Shown in pieces: positions 44,041-54,836 of a DNA stretch of 64,000 bases. A program made the translations under genes and the position numbers. Source of the DNA: Corynebacterium sp. MSK008 (GTDB taxonomy: Bacteria; Actinomycetota; Actinomycetes; Mycobacteriales; Mycobacteriaceae); NCBI RefSeq assembly GCF_030232585.1, contig NZ_JASPJX010000006.1, positions 1-64,000 of the forward strand, given 5' to 3'. A model generated the notes under the pieces. The model was not told the origin of the DNA. It saw only the letters and a program-made list of their open reading frames with translations, and made no database searches. Each line of letters starts with the position of its first letter. The stretch's first letter is position 1.

Positions 44041-46191
44041 TCACTTGGATCGGTTGAGCATACGGTCGGCGCTGCTCTGTGGGGTGAGGTCGAGACGGCG
44101 GAGCAGCTGCGCATTCAGCGCCACGACGACGGTCGAGGCCGACATCAGGATTGCGCCGACGCTCATCGGCATCACGAACCCGATTGGGGCGAGGATACCG
44201 GCAGCCAGCGGAACGGACACCAGGTTGTAGCCGGCCGCCCACCACAGGTTCTGCTTCATCTTCCGGTAGGTCGCACGGGAGAGCTCGATGACCGAAAGCA
44301 CCGATCGCGGGTCGGAGCTTGCCAGGACGACGCCAGCCGAGCCGATCGCCACGTCTGTGCCGGCACCGATCGCGATGCCGACATCGGCCTGGGCCAGCGC
44401 GGGGGCGTCGTTGACGCCGTCGCCGACCATGGCGACCTTGTGGCCTTCGCCTTGCAGTTCCTTGACTTTTGCGGCCTTGTGCTCGGGACGCACACCCGCG
44501 AAGACCCGGTCAATGCCCAGGTCCTTGGCGACGGTGTCCGCGACGGCCTGCGCATCGCCGGTGATCAAGACGACCTGGGCGCCCGCAGAGTGCAGTGCGT
44601 CGACGGCGTCGCGGGACTCGGGACGGATCTCATCGGCAAGCCGGAGCGCTCCGATCACTTCGCCGTCGGCGAGGACGTGGAGAATGATCGCGCCCTCCTT
44701 TCGCCACTCGTCTGCGATGGGGAGCTCTTCGGCGGAATGCTGCTCAAGCAGGTAGGGGCCGCCGACCTCGATTACCTCACCGTCAACAGTTGCCTTCACG
44801 CCCACTGCTGGGGACGAAGAAAAGTCGATTGCCTGCGGGACGGCTACGCCACGGGCTTGAGCAGCCCCGGTGACGGCGCGTGCGAGCGGGTGCTCGCTGT
44901 CTGCCTCGGCGGCCGCCGCAAGGGCAAGCACGTCTTCTTTATCACGCCCGCCGGCGGTGTCGATCGCGGTGACGGTGGGTTCGCCCTTGGTGAGAGTGCC
45001 GGTCTTGTCGAACAGTACTGCGTCGACGGTGCGCATGGATTCGAGTGCGAGCCGATCCTTGATCAGTACCCCGCCGCGGGCGGCGCGCTCAGTCGCAATC
45101 GAGATGACCAGCGGGATTGCGAGGCCTAGGGCGTGAGGGCAGGCGATGACGAGCACCGTAATGGTGCGCACCACGGCGTCGTTTGGCATGCCGAAGACGG
45201 TCCAGACCACGGCGGTCAGAATGGCGGCGCCGAGGGCGAACCAGAACAACCACGCGGCGGCCTTGTCTGCGAGGCGCTGCGCCCGCGATGACGATTCTTG
45301 CGCATCGGTGACGAGCTTTTGAATGCCGGCCAACGCGGTGTCGCCACCTGTGGCCGTGACCTCGATGCGCAGACCCGAGTCTGTCGCGATGGTGCCAGCA
45401 ACCACGTGCTCGCCTTCACCGCGGCGCACCGTTTTCGACTCACCGGTGACCATCGACTCGTCCATGCTGGCGCTGCCGTCGACAATTGTGCCGTCGGCAG
45501 GCACGGACGCGCCGGGCCGCACGATCACGACATCGCCGACCTCAAGATCCGCCGGGGTGACCTTTACAACTTCGTCGCCGTCGATCTTCTCGGCCTCGTC
45601 GGGCAGAAGTGCGGCGAGCGAATCCAGGGCCGAGGTGGTCTGGGCGAGGGAGCGCATCTCGATCCAGTGCCCCAGCAGCATGATGACCACCAGCAGTGCC
45701 AGTTCCCACCAGAAATTCAGCCCAGGGTCCAGCAAGTTCAGGCTCGCACCCCAAGAGGAGACGAAGGCGACCGTGATCGCGAGCGCGATCAGCAGCATCA
45801 TGCCGGGTTTTCGTGAGCGGATCTCGGAGACAGCACCCGTCAAGAACGGGCGACCTCCCCAGAGGTAAATGACCGTGCCCAAAAGGGGCGAGATCCACCG
45901 GGCCCATTCCGCGTCAGGCAGCTGGTAGCCGATGAGGTCGGCGAAGGTTTCGCTAAATCCGACGACCGGGATCGCGAGAACCAGCATGATCCAGAAGAGC
46001 CTGCGGAACTGGGCAACGTGGTCTCCGTGGCCTGCGTGTCCTCCGTGGCCCGCGTGGCCATGGCCTCCATGTTCTCCGTGCCCCGCGTGCTCTGTGTGGT
46101 TGTGGCCGGCATGGCCTTCGTGGTTGCTGTGTTCGTGATGGCTGGCGTGCCCACCGGGTCCGGCGTCAGAGTGGGCGTGTCTGTCGTTCAT
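44041..46191 (-). CDS. copB: Copper-exporting P-type ATPase (CopB type)
   Basis: A 716-aa P1B-type ATPase. The N-terminus (about residues 1-60) is very rich in His and Gly (HAGHGGHAGHGDH) instead of carrying a CxxC metal-binding domain. The membrane motif is CPHALG (CPH), typical of CopB/P1B-3 pumps, followed by DKTGTLTKGE (phosphorylated Asp), SEHPLARA, TGES and GDGVNDAPAL. It should export copper, or silver, from the cytoplasm using ATP. The start at 46191 follows GAGAGGACAG. In an operon with csoR; a CsoR-like operator lies 84 bp upstream. Confidence 0.93.
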   Translation of the reverse strand: MNDRHAHSDAGPGGHASHHEHSNHEGHAGHNHTEHAGHGEHGGHGHAGHGGHAGHGDHVAQFRRLFWIMLVLAIPVVGFSETFADLIGYQLPDAEWARWISPLLGTVIYLWGGRPFLTGAVSEIRSRKPGMMLLIALAITVAFVSSWGASLNLLDPGLNFWWELALLVVIMLLGHWIEMRSLAQTTSALDSLAALLPDEAEKIDGDEVVKVTPADLEVGDVVIVRPGASVPADGTIVDGSASMDESMVTGESKTVRRGEGEHVVAGTIATDSGLRIEVTATGGDTALAGIQKLVTDAQESSSRAQRLADKAAAWLFWFALGAAILTAVVWTVFGMPNDAVVRTITVLVIACPHALGLAIPLVISIATERAARGGVLIKDRLALESMRTVDAVLFDKTGTLTKGEPTVTAIDTAGGRDKEDVLALAAAAEADSEHPLARAVTGAAQARGVAVPQAIDFSSSPAVGVKATVDGEVIEVGGPYLLEQHSAEELPIADEWRKEGAIILHVLADGEVIGALRLADEIRPESRDAVDALHSAGAQVVLITGDAQAVADTVAKDLGIDRVFAGVRPEHKAAKVKELQGEGHKVAMVGDGVNDAPALAQADVGIAIGAGTDVAIGSAGVVLASSDPRSVLSVIELSRATYRKMKQNLWWAAGYNLVSVPLAAGILAPIGFVMPMSVGAILMSASTVVVALNAQLLRRLDLTPQSSADRMLNRSK

Positions 46192-46274
46192 GGTTCTGTC
46201 CTCTCGTTGCAGTTCATCGTTGTGGTCGGCTCGGCCGTGCCGGGGGCCTAGCACGACGGCAGTCTCTCACGTTA

Positions 46275-46292
46275 ATACCCAAGGAGGGGTAT
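46275..46292. promoter_or_regulatory. Probable CsoR operator upstream of copB
   Basis: ATACCC-AAGGAG-GGGTAT is a perfect 6-bp inverted repeat with a 6-bp G-rich centre, of the kind bound by CsoR repressors. It lies 84 bp before the copB start and 75 bp before the divergent mnmA start, so it should control copB and could touch the mnmA promoter. Confidence 0.75.
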
Positions 46293-46366
46293 AAGTCGAG
46301 GGGGTGTGTCCATGCGACCAGCCGGACGTTTCACCTTTCGCACTCACGGGACTACACTGCGCCGAC

Positions 46367-47446
46367 ATGCGAGTATTGGCGGCCATGAGCGGGGGAGTCG
46401 ACTCCTCTGTTGCTGCTGCGCGCCTTGTGGAGGCGGGCCACGACGTCGTGGGCGTGCACCTTGCGCTGAGCAAGGACGCGCAGCAGACGCGCGAGTCCGC
46501 CCGCGGGTGCTGTTCGCTGGAAGACTCCGCCGACGCGCGCCGCGTGTGCGACCACCTGGGCATCCCGTTTTACGTGTGGGACTTCTCCGACCGCTTCAAG
46601 GAAGAAGTCATCGACAACTTCGTGTGGTCCTACGAACACGGCGAGACCCCCAACCCGTGCCTGCGCTGCAACGAGAAGATCAAGTTCGCGGCACTGTTGG
46701 ACCGCGCGGTGACCTTGGGCTTCGACGCGATCGCCACCGGGCATTACGCAATTATCGACGACCAAGGCAACCTCCGCCGATCCACCGACCCGAAGAAAGA
46801 CCAGTCCTACGTCTTGGGCGTGCTCACGCGCGACGAGCTGGACCGCTGCATTTTCCCGGTGGGCGACACCGAGAAGCCGCAGATCCGCGAAGAGGCGGCC
46901 CGCCACGGGTTCGCCACCGCCTCCAAGCCGGATTCCTACGACATCTGCTTCATCCCGGACGGCAACACCCAGGCATTTCTGGGCCGCTCCATTGGCATGC
47001 GCCCTGGCATGATCAAGGACACCGAGGGCCGCGAGCTGAAGGAACACGACGGCGCGTTTCAGTACACGATCGGCCAGCGCAAGGGCTTAAACATCCGCGA
47101 GCCAGCTGCCGACGGCAAGCCACGCTACGTCACGGACGTGGACACCGCCACCGGCACGGTCACCGTCGGCCCGCGGGAGGCACTGAAGATCCACGAGATC
47201 ACCGCCGACCGCCTGAAAGTGCTGCACCCGGCGATGGAAGGCGAGTTCGAGGCCAACGTGCAGATCCGCGCCCACGGCGGGGTCGTGCCCTGCACCGCAC
47301 GCGTTGAGGGCGATCAGATGACGCTTGCCCTGCACGAGCCGCTCGAGGGCGTGGCCCGCGGCCAGGCGGCGGTGCTCTACCTGCCGGATCCGGACGGTTT
47401 GGGCGACATTGTGCTCGGCTCCGGCACAATCTGCGCCACCGCGTAA
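46367..47446 (+). CDS. mnmA: tRNA-specific 2-thiouridylase
   Basis: A 359-aa PP-loop ATPase that puts the 2-thio group on U34 of tRNA Lys, Glu and Gln. The PP-loop SGGVDSS is at residues 9-15. The two catalytic cysteines are C98 (NPCLRC) and C194 (DICFIPDG). Sulfur probably comes from the cysteine desulfurase encoded upstream. TACACT (46353-46358) ends 8 nt before the ATG (leaderless type). Confidence 0.96.
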   Translation: MRVLAAMSGGVDSSVAAARLVEAGHDVVGVHLALSKDAQQTRESARGCCSLEDSADARRVCDHLGIPFYVWDFSDRFKEEVIDNFVWSYEHGETPNPCLRCNEKIKFAALLDRAVTLGFDAIATGHYAIIDDQGNLRRSTDPKKDQSYVLGVLTRDELDRCIFPVGDTEKPQIREEAARHGFATASKPDSYDICFIPDGNTQAFLGRSIGMRPGMIKDTEGRELKEHDGAFQYTIGQRKGLNIREPAADGKPRYVTDVDTATGTVTVGPREALKIHEITADRLKVLHPAMEGEFEANVQIRAHGGVVPCTARVEGDQMTLALHEPLEGVARGQAAVLYLPDPDGLGDIVLGSGTICATA

Positions 47447-47456
47447 CATCAGCGCC

Positions 47457-48314
47457 GTGACCACACTTCCCCCGACCGCGTTTGGCCTCGGGCCGCTTCC
47501 CGGCACCGACCTCGCGCAAGCAGCGGATGTGGTGCTCTCCGAGTCGCCGTTGCCGCACATCCCGCAGCTGCCGGACCGCGGCGTCGGCTCGGATCTGATC
47601 GGCCGCACCGCCGCGATGCTGGAAATACCCGTGGCGCGCGGGCCCCGCGGCTGGCGCGTGGCGGCGCGGAAGCGCGCAGATGCCGACCGCATGGAGCGCG
47701 ACCTCGACCACCTGGAGGACCTCTGGCACGGCAAAGTTGACACCGTGAAGGTGCAGCTCGCGGGCCCGTTCACGCTCGCCGCCGAGATCGAGATGGCCAA
47801 CGGCCACCGCATGATCACCGACCCTGGCGCACTTCGCGATCTCACAGACGCGCTGTTGGAGGTGTGCGTGGGGCACCGGAGGGACGTCGAAAAGCGATTT
47901 GGCGCAAGCGTTTTGCAGTTGGACGAGCCGCGCCTGCCCGAGGTCGTCGCCGGCACGCTGGAAGGTGCCACCGACTTTGAGACCATCCGTCCGATCCCCG
48001 AGCCGGAGGAAACGCTCGCGCGCTTCGGCGAGCACCTGCTGCATACGCCGATGCTTCTCGACGTCCCATGGTTGACCACCGACCCGCGCCGGGCTGACAA
48101 CGACGGGCTCGCACGGCTGCTGGACGGCGGGGCGCGAATTGCGATCCCGACGATGGAGCCGCGCGAGCTGTACAACCTTTTCGATGAGCTGCAGGTCGAC
48201 CCGGCCGCGACCACTGTGGACGTGTACGCGGAGCCGGCAGCGACGCTCGTGGGCACGGCGGCGAACTACCGGGCTGCCCGCGAGATGGCGGAGGCCCTTA
48301 TAGTGGGGCTATGA
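47457..48314 (+). CDS. MetE-like (B12-independent methionine synthase fold) protein
   Basis: A 285-aa protein resembling a shortened C-terminal domain of cobalamin-independent methionine synthase (VQLAGPFTLAAEIE, VLQLDEPRLPEVV, LLDVPWLT). The full enzyme is over 700 aa and uses a His-Cys-Cys zinc site, which I cannot see complete here, so methionine synthesis is not claimed. The GTG start follows TAACAT (47444-47449) by 7 nt; the hexamer begins in the mnmA stop codon. Its stop overlaps the next ATG (ATGA). Confidence 0.78.
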   Translation: MTTLPPTAFGLGPLPGTDLAQAADVVLSESPLPHIPQLPDRGVGSDLIGRTAAMLEIPVARGPRGWRVAARKRADADRMERDLDHLEDLWHGKVDTVKVQLAGPFTLAAEIEMANGHRMITDPGALRDLTDALLEVCVGHRRDVEKRFGASVLQLDEPRLPEVVAGTLEGATDFETIRPIPEPEETLARFGEHLLHTPMLLDVPWLTTDPRRADNDGLARLLDGGARIAIPTMEPRELYNLFDELQVDPAATTVDVYAEPAATLVGTAANYRAAREMAEALIVGL

Positions 48315-48694
48315 GCGAACCGCTGCACTGGGAGCACAAGGAAATCGACTGGTCGACCGGGATCGTCTTCGGCGTGATGTTTGGCATCGTCTTCGGGATG
48401 ATGATGGACGACTACATCATGGGCATCGCGATCGGCATTGCGTTCTTCGCCGCGTTTGGGCTCTTGTCGCAAAAGCGAGAAGCCGATTTTGACGGGCAGA
48501 CGCTGCGCCTCGTGGACAAGAAGGAAACCACAGAGATCGACGCCGCCAGCATTGCCGATGTGATCATCAGCGAGTCTGGCGCGATGGTGGTGAAGACCAA
48601 GTCGGGGGAGACCTACTCGGTCGAATCTGAAGGCGACAACCGGGGGTTGCACAACTTCGCGGAGAAGCTACGAGCGGAGCTGGCGCTGAGCTAG
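48311..48694 (+). CDS. Small membrane protein of unknown function
   Basis: A 127-aa protein with two close membrane helices (about residues 16-52, Met- and Gly-rich) and a soluble C-terminal domain that looks like a PH-type beta-sandwich (TLRLVDKKETTEI, then GAMVVKTKSGETYSV). Its ATG overlaps the stop of the MetE-like gene by 4 nt. TATAGT ends 6 nt before it, so it may also have its own leaderless transcript. Not recognised further. Confidence 0.7.
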   Translation: MSEPLHWEHKEIDWSTGIVFGVMFGIVFGMMMDDYIMGIAIGIAFFAAFGLLSQKREADFDGQTLRLVDKKETTEIDAASIADVIISESGAMVVKTKSGETYSVESEGDNRGLHNFAEKLRAELALS

Positions 48695-48701
48695 CCCAGG
48701 A

Positions 48702-49376
48702 TCAGCCCAGCATCGGCCACCCGGGCAGGACGTTCGAGGCGTCCCGGCCCTGGGATTCGAAGTACTTCTTCCGGTCCTCCTGCAGGGTGAAGTACTCTAC
48801 GGCCTGGTACTCCATGAGCTCGCCGGTGTCCATCTGCGCGAGCTCGGGGTAGTGCTTGCGCACCTGCATCCACGCCACGCGGGCGGCGGCGAACGCGTCG
48901 GCGGTGGCCTCGTGCGCGTTGTCCAGCCGCACGCCGTAGTGCTCGCACATCGACGTCAGGTTGCGCGGGCCTTTGCGGTAGCGGTCCTTGGCGCGGTCGA
49001 TGAGCAGGGGGTCAAACACCGGGCCGGTGACCGTGAAATCGCCGGTGAGCCGGCGCAGCACGGTCAGGTCGTAGGGGGCGTTGAACACCACCAGCGTCAA
49101 ACCGTCCTCCCAGCCCCGCTTGATCGACTCGACCGTCTCGCGCACCACATCGTCGTGGTCGCGGCCCTTCGCGCGCGCCTTCTCCGTGGTGATGCCGTGC
49201 ACCTTCGCGGCCTCTTCCGGGATCTCTACTCCGGGGTCGGCGAGGGTTTCATTGGCGTCGACCTCGGAGCCGTCGATACGCACGAGCGCAGAGGTGACCA
49301 CACGGGCCTCGCGCGGGTTGGCGGAGGTGGTCTCCAGGTCGAAGGAGAGCATGCGGGAGGCGTCGAAAGTGGCCAT
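48702..49376 (-). CDS. DEDDh 3'-5' exonuclease (DNA polymerase III epsilon-like)
   Basis: A 224-aa exonuclease of the DnaQ-like DEDDh family: Exo I FDLETTS, Exo II VFNAPYDLTVLRRL, Exo III HEATADAFAA. It lacks polymerase parts and is probably a stand-alone repair or RNA/DNA-trimming nuclease. The ATG at 49376 (MATFDASR) is 7 nt after TACAAT on the minus strand (leaderless type); an ATG three codons upstream is less well placed. Convergent with the small membrane protein gene (7-bp gap). Confidence 0.88.
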   Translation of the reverse strand: MATFDASRMLSFDLETTSANPREARVVTSALVRIDGSEVDANETLADPGVEIPEEAAKVHGITTEKARAKGRDHDDVVRETVESIKRGWEDGLTLVVFNAPYDLTVLRRLTGDFTVTGPVFDPLLIDRAKDRYRKGPRNLTSMCEHYGVRLDNAHEATADAFAAARVAWMQVRKHYPELAQMDTGELMEYQAVEYFTLQEDRKKYFESQGRDASNVLPGWPMLG

Positions 49377-49419
49377 GAGCGACATTGTAATGAGCGCGCC
49401 GACACGGGCAGCAGGCAAG

Positions 49420-50043
49420 TCATTCGCCGAGCGTGCGCACGCTGATGAACTCCGACAGCGGTAATGGGTCGCGGTTGAGATCGTAGGCGCGCAGCAGACG
49501 GATGTACTCGGCCTTATCCAGATCCCAGTCGTATTCCTGCGCGTGCGGGAGTTGCTGCGCTGCCGCGAAAACGAGGTCCGCGATGAGACGGGTGACGCGG
49601 CCGTTGCCGTCCGAAAACGGATGAATGCGGACGAGCTCCGCGTGGGCGGCAACGCCGAGCTGGCGGGCGGTTAAAAGCATTTCACTGGCCTGGTAGCCGA
49701 GGTTGCCAAATGCGGTGTGCAACTCCGTCGAGATCGTGTGAGGATCCACGCCTACATTTAGGCCCGTCCGACGCCTTGCTCCAGCCCAAGTCCAGATGCC
49801 GCTGAAGAGCATTTCGTGGAGATGCACCAAAAAGGATGTGGTGAGAATATCGTCCAGCGAAAGTCGGGCGGCATCGACGTCCTTCAACAACCGGGTCCGA
49901 GCGGTGAAGAGCATTTCTGTTTCGAGATCGTAGATCTCCGCCTTGCTGGGAATTCGTCCGTACCGGTGAATCACCAACGGCTCTAAGGCATCAATGCGAT
50001 CGCCTTCGAGTGGAGTTTCGCCGTATCCGGGGTTTAATCCCAA
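49420..50043 (-). CDS. Fic-domain toxin (AMP transferase)
   Basis: A 207-aa Fic protein. The catalytic loop is complete: H141-P-F-S-D145-G-N-G-R149-V-T-R152, the HxFx(D/E)GNGRxxR motif needed to transfer AMP from ATP to a target protein. The flap-like FSGIWTWAGARR segment precedes it. There is no inhibitory helix within the protein; the antitoxin carries it. The TTG at 50043 overlaps the antitoxin stop by 10 nt, so toxin translation is probably coupled. By family precedent (VbhT, FicT) the target may be DNA gyrase or topoisomerase IV, which is unproven here. Confidence 0.9.
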   Translation of the reverse strand: MGLNPGYGETPLEGDRIDALEPLVIHRYGRIPSKAEIYDLETEMLFTARTRLLKDVDAARLSLDDILTTSFLVHLHEMLFSGIWTWAGARRRTGLNVGVDPHTISTELHTAFGNLGYQASEMLLTARQLGVAAHAELVRIHPFSDGNGRVTRLIADLVFAAAQQLPHAQEYDWDLDKAEYIRLLRAYDLNRDPLPLSEFISVRTLGE

Positions 50044-50201
50044 CCGCGTGCCCTTCGGAGGTCAGAAAGAATGGTTGCCGTCGTTTCAGATCGTGCGTAC
50101 TCAGGCGGAAGATTTCGGCCTTCGAGTTTCATCGATGCCACTGCTGCCTCGCGGGAAAATTCCGTGAGGGTCTGAACGGCGATTGTTCGTGCTTCGGTCA
50201 T
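50034..50201 (-). CDS. Fic antitoxin (VbhA/class I type)
   Basis: A 55-aa antitoxin with the inhibitory motif S23-M-K-L-E27-G28, fitting the (S/T)xxxE(G/N) pattern whose Glu blocks ATP binding in the Fic active site. The ATG at 50201 has AGGAGG 7 nt upstream. First gene of a two-gene toxin-antitoxin unit. A 12-bp palindrome (50235-50246) just upstream may be its operator. Confidence 0.87.
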   Translation of the reverse strand: MTEARTIAVQTLTEFSREAAVASMKLEGRNLPPEYARSETTATILSDLRRARGWD

Positions 50202-50234
50202 GTGCTGGCCTCCTTTCCTGTAACGCATTCTAGA

Positions 50235-50246
50235 TGCACCGGTGCA
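50235..50246. promoter_or_regulatory. Palindrome upstream of the Fic unit (possible operator)
   Basis: TGCACCGGTGCA is a perfect 12-bp palindrome beside a minus-strand TAGAAT hexamer (50232-50227). That places it between the -35 and -10 of the antitoxin promoter. It also lies about 50 bp before the cyclase gene on the other strand. Confidence 0.5.
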
Positions 50247-50297
50247 CCGATGAATAGAAACTTGTCTGGCGCAGGCAGGTGGCTGATAGTCAATTCC

Positions 50298-51038
50298 ATG
50301 ACAGAACTCAGCGAATGGCAGAAGCAGATCCTTAGCGCAAAGCGCGTGGATCTCTCACACGACGTCCACGCCGGTATCCCGCGCTTCCCGGCTTTCAACC
50401 CGATGACTGAACGGACAGTCAACACGATTGAAGAGCATCGCTTCTTCGCCAAGGAGTACACCCTAGCCACCCCGTACGGCACGCACATCGACGCGCCGGG
50501 CCACTTTGCAGCAGGGAAGCGGCTCGTCGACGCGATCGGTGCCGACGAACTGATCCTCCCGTTGTCCGTACTGCACCTGGAAGACTCGGTTGCGCAGAAC
50601 CCCGACCACCGAGTGACCGTGGAAGACATCGAGGCTTTCGAAGCCGAGCACGGTCAAATCCCAGCCGGTAGCTTCGTTGCGTTCTCGAGCAATTGGCACA
50701 AGCGTTGGGAGGACCCGGACGCGTTTGTGAACCACGACGAAAACGGCGTGCAGCACACCCCGGGCTGGACTCTGGACGGGCTGAAGTTCCTAGTGGAGGA
50801 GCGCGGCATTGCAGCTATCGGCCACGAGACGCTCGACACAGATCCCGGTGTGGTTGCTGCCGAAACCGGCTTCTTGTACGGCGAGCTCTACGTACTCGAG
50901 CAGAACATCTACCAGGTAGAGGTCATGGCAAATCTGGACCAGGTCCCTGCCACTGGCGCGGTTATCGTCGTTGGGCCTCCGAAGATCCAGGGTGCGCCGA
51001 GCATCACCTCACGCGTGTTCGCCCTCTTCAACAACTAG
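50298..51038 (+). CDS. Cyclase-family metal-dependent hydrolase (kynurenine formamidase-like)
   Basis: A 246-aa protein of the cyclase/KynB family with the metal-binding motif YGTHIDAPGHF (HxGTHxDxPxH) near residues 60-70 and a second histidine region GHETLDTDPG. It probably hydrolyses an amide or lactone; the substrate is not clear from context. GATAGT (50285-50290) ends 7 nt before the ATG, which has no ribosome-binding site. Divergent from the Fic antitoxin. Confidence 0.83.
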   Translation: MTELSEWQKQILSAKRVDLSHDVHAGIPRFPAFNPMTERTVNTIEEHRFFAKEYTLATPYGTHIDAPGHFAAGKRLVDAIGADELILPLSVLHLEDSVAQNPDHRVTVEDIEAFEAEHGQIPAGSFVAFSSNWHKRWEDPDAFVNHDENGVQHTPGWTLDGLKFLVEERGIAAIGHETLDTDPGVVAAETGFLYGELYVLEQNIYQVEVMANLDQVPATGAVIVVGPPKIQGAPSITSRVFALFNN

Positions 51039-53315
<2,277 letters not shown>

Positions 53316-53319
<4 letters not shown>

Positions 53320-54329
53320 CGTGTCTCCTTCATAAGGTCGACGCCCAGGCGATCTACCCATGCGTCAGTGTCGCCTGCGACAAACGTGGCCCGGCTGTCA
53401 TCATCACGCTCGGGATCCCACACCAGCATGGTCCGGAATCCGCCCGTACCACCGTTGTGGAAAGTGATTTCCTGGCCGTCCTCGTCGAGATCGCCCCATC
53501 CATAGTTAGGCACACCATGCGAGGACACCCACTCCACGTATTTCGCCATGTCAGCTGCCGTGGAGCGGATTGCGCCCGCTGGTGCCCAGCCGTCCATGTC
53601 CCACGGCCCGGCGTGGTGCCCGTTGGCCGACAACCCGGTAGGGGCACCGTCGATGGTGCCCGGCAGCGCCACATACGTCGAGGTCATGCCAGCGGGTTCG
53701 AAGATGCGGGTGCGCAGCAGTTCGTCGTACGGAACGCCAGCGTGAGTGGCCAGTAGTTGGCCGAGCAGCGCGTGACCGTAGTTCGAGTACTGCTTCTCGC
53801 CGCGGTCCTTCAGTTGGGCGGCGCCGGCTGCGTCAATAATGTCCTGGGGTGTATCGCGGCGGTACGGGTTGCCGCCGTCACGGAGATTGGCCATGAACAA
53901 TTCTTTAAAGCTGAGGCTTTCGGTGGTGGCCAGACCGGAAGTGTGGTTGAGCAGCTCTTCCAAGGTCACGTCGGAGATGGGGGCGGAGGGGACGTCGATA
54001 AGCTCCCGCACCTGGGTGTCCAGGCTGAGCTCTCCTTCTTCAATGAACTGGCGGACCAGTTCCGCGTTGAAGGTTTTGGTAATCGAGCCGATTTCGAACT
54101 CGGTGTGCTCGTCCGCGCCGAGGCCGCCGAAGCGTGTCTCGCCGCCGTCGTAGGAGAACGCGGCGAGGTTGCGGTGGCCGTTCTCCGCGAGATGCTCGAG
54201 GGCGGAGGAAATTTCGGGATCGCCTGTGTGCTCGGTGGCCGTCGAAATGTCCCGGGGGCCGGTTGAGAGTAGCGCCACGGCGGTGACAGCGGCGGCGATG
54301 ACCCCAACGGCGATGTCTGTGGCGCGCAT
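53316..54329 (-). CDS. Secreted or membrane-anchored serine hydrolase (beta-lactamase family)
   Basis: A 337-aa class C beta-lactamase/penicillin-binding-protein-like serine hydrolase. The N-terminal hydrophobic segment (7-22) is a signal anchor. The motifs are S82-I-T-K85 (SxxK), Y181-S-N183 (YxN) and HNGGTGGF (HxG). It acts outside the membrane, on peptidoglycan, a peptide or an ester; the substrate is unknown. Its start overlaps the stop of the regulator gene by 1 nt, so it is probably made with it. Confidence 0.86.
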
Positions 54330-54787
54330 TAGTGATCCTCCCCGGCGATGACCATAGTCATGAGGGGGACTATGCGGGCAGGGGGAATCTTGAAAACCCC
54401 GTCCTGTTTGTGCACCCAGCCGGCGGCTTGCAGCTCTTTCAGGTGGTGGTAGGCCGTGCCTGTGGAAGAGACCAAGTCCGACTCCACAAGCTCCGTCACG
54501 GACGCGGGCGCTGCCAGCAGGTGGCGCAGGATCGCACCGCGTACCGGGTGCGCGAGCGCGGCGATGCGGGCAATCGCGTTATCCCACGGCTGGTCCGTAA
54601 TCCAGGCTGTCGGGCGAGCCCACGTGTAGGTGTACGTGCCGGTCGGCAGCGCGATGTCGCCGGTGAAGGACACCGTCCCATCGTGGTTGCTGTCGGCGTG
54701 AACGTCGGGTGAGTGGGGAAGTGATGCTTGTTCGAGCGCGTCAATGCGCGCTTCTATGGCGGTTAAGCGTGCTTCAAGCGGTTGCAT
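54329..54787 (-). CDS. ArsR-like winged-helix regulator
   Basis: A 152-aa protein. An N-terminal coiled coil (about 1-22) and a short beta-rich part are followed by a winged helix (IARIAALAHPVRGAILRHLL, then STGTAYHHLKELQAAGW). No metal-binding cysteines are present, so it is not a classic ArsR metal sensor. An inverted repeat with 9-bp arms (54788-54817) touches its start codon and is probably its own operator. AATACT ends 7 nt before the ATG. It heads the operon with the hydrolase and small membrane protein. Confidence 0.82.
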   Translation of the reverse strand: MQPLEARLTAIEARIDALEQASLPHSPDVHADSNHDGTVSFTGDIALPTGTYTYTWARPTAWITDQPWDNAIARIAALAHPVRGAILRHLLAAPASVTELVESDLVSSTGTAYHHLKELQAAGWVHKQDGVFKIPPARIVPLMTMVIAGEDH

Positions 54788-54817
54788 AGTTTCTAGTATT
54801 TCAAAATTCTAGAAACT
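54788..54817. promoter_or_regulatory. Inverted repeat at the start of the ArsR-like gene (operator)
   Basis: AGTTTCTAG and CTAGAAACT form perfect 9-bp arms with a 12-bp AT-rich spacer. The repeat ends at the base next to the regulator start codon and covers its probable -10 hexamer, so binding would block transcription. Confidence 0.7.
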
Positions 54818-54836
54818 GTGCAATGGCGCTTGTGTG

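Noticed and set aside
46010..46145. Repetitive GGCCTGCGTG-like DNA near the start of copB
   Set aside because: This is the coding sequence of the His/Gly-rich N-terminus of the pump, not a separate repeat element.
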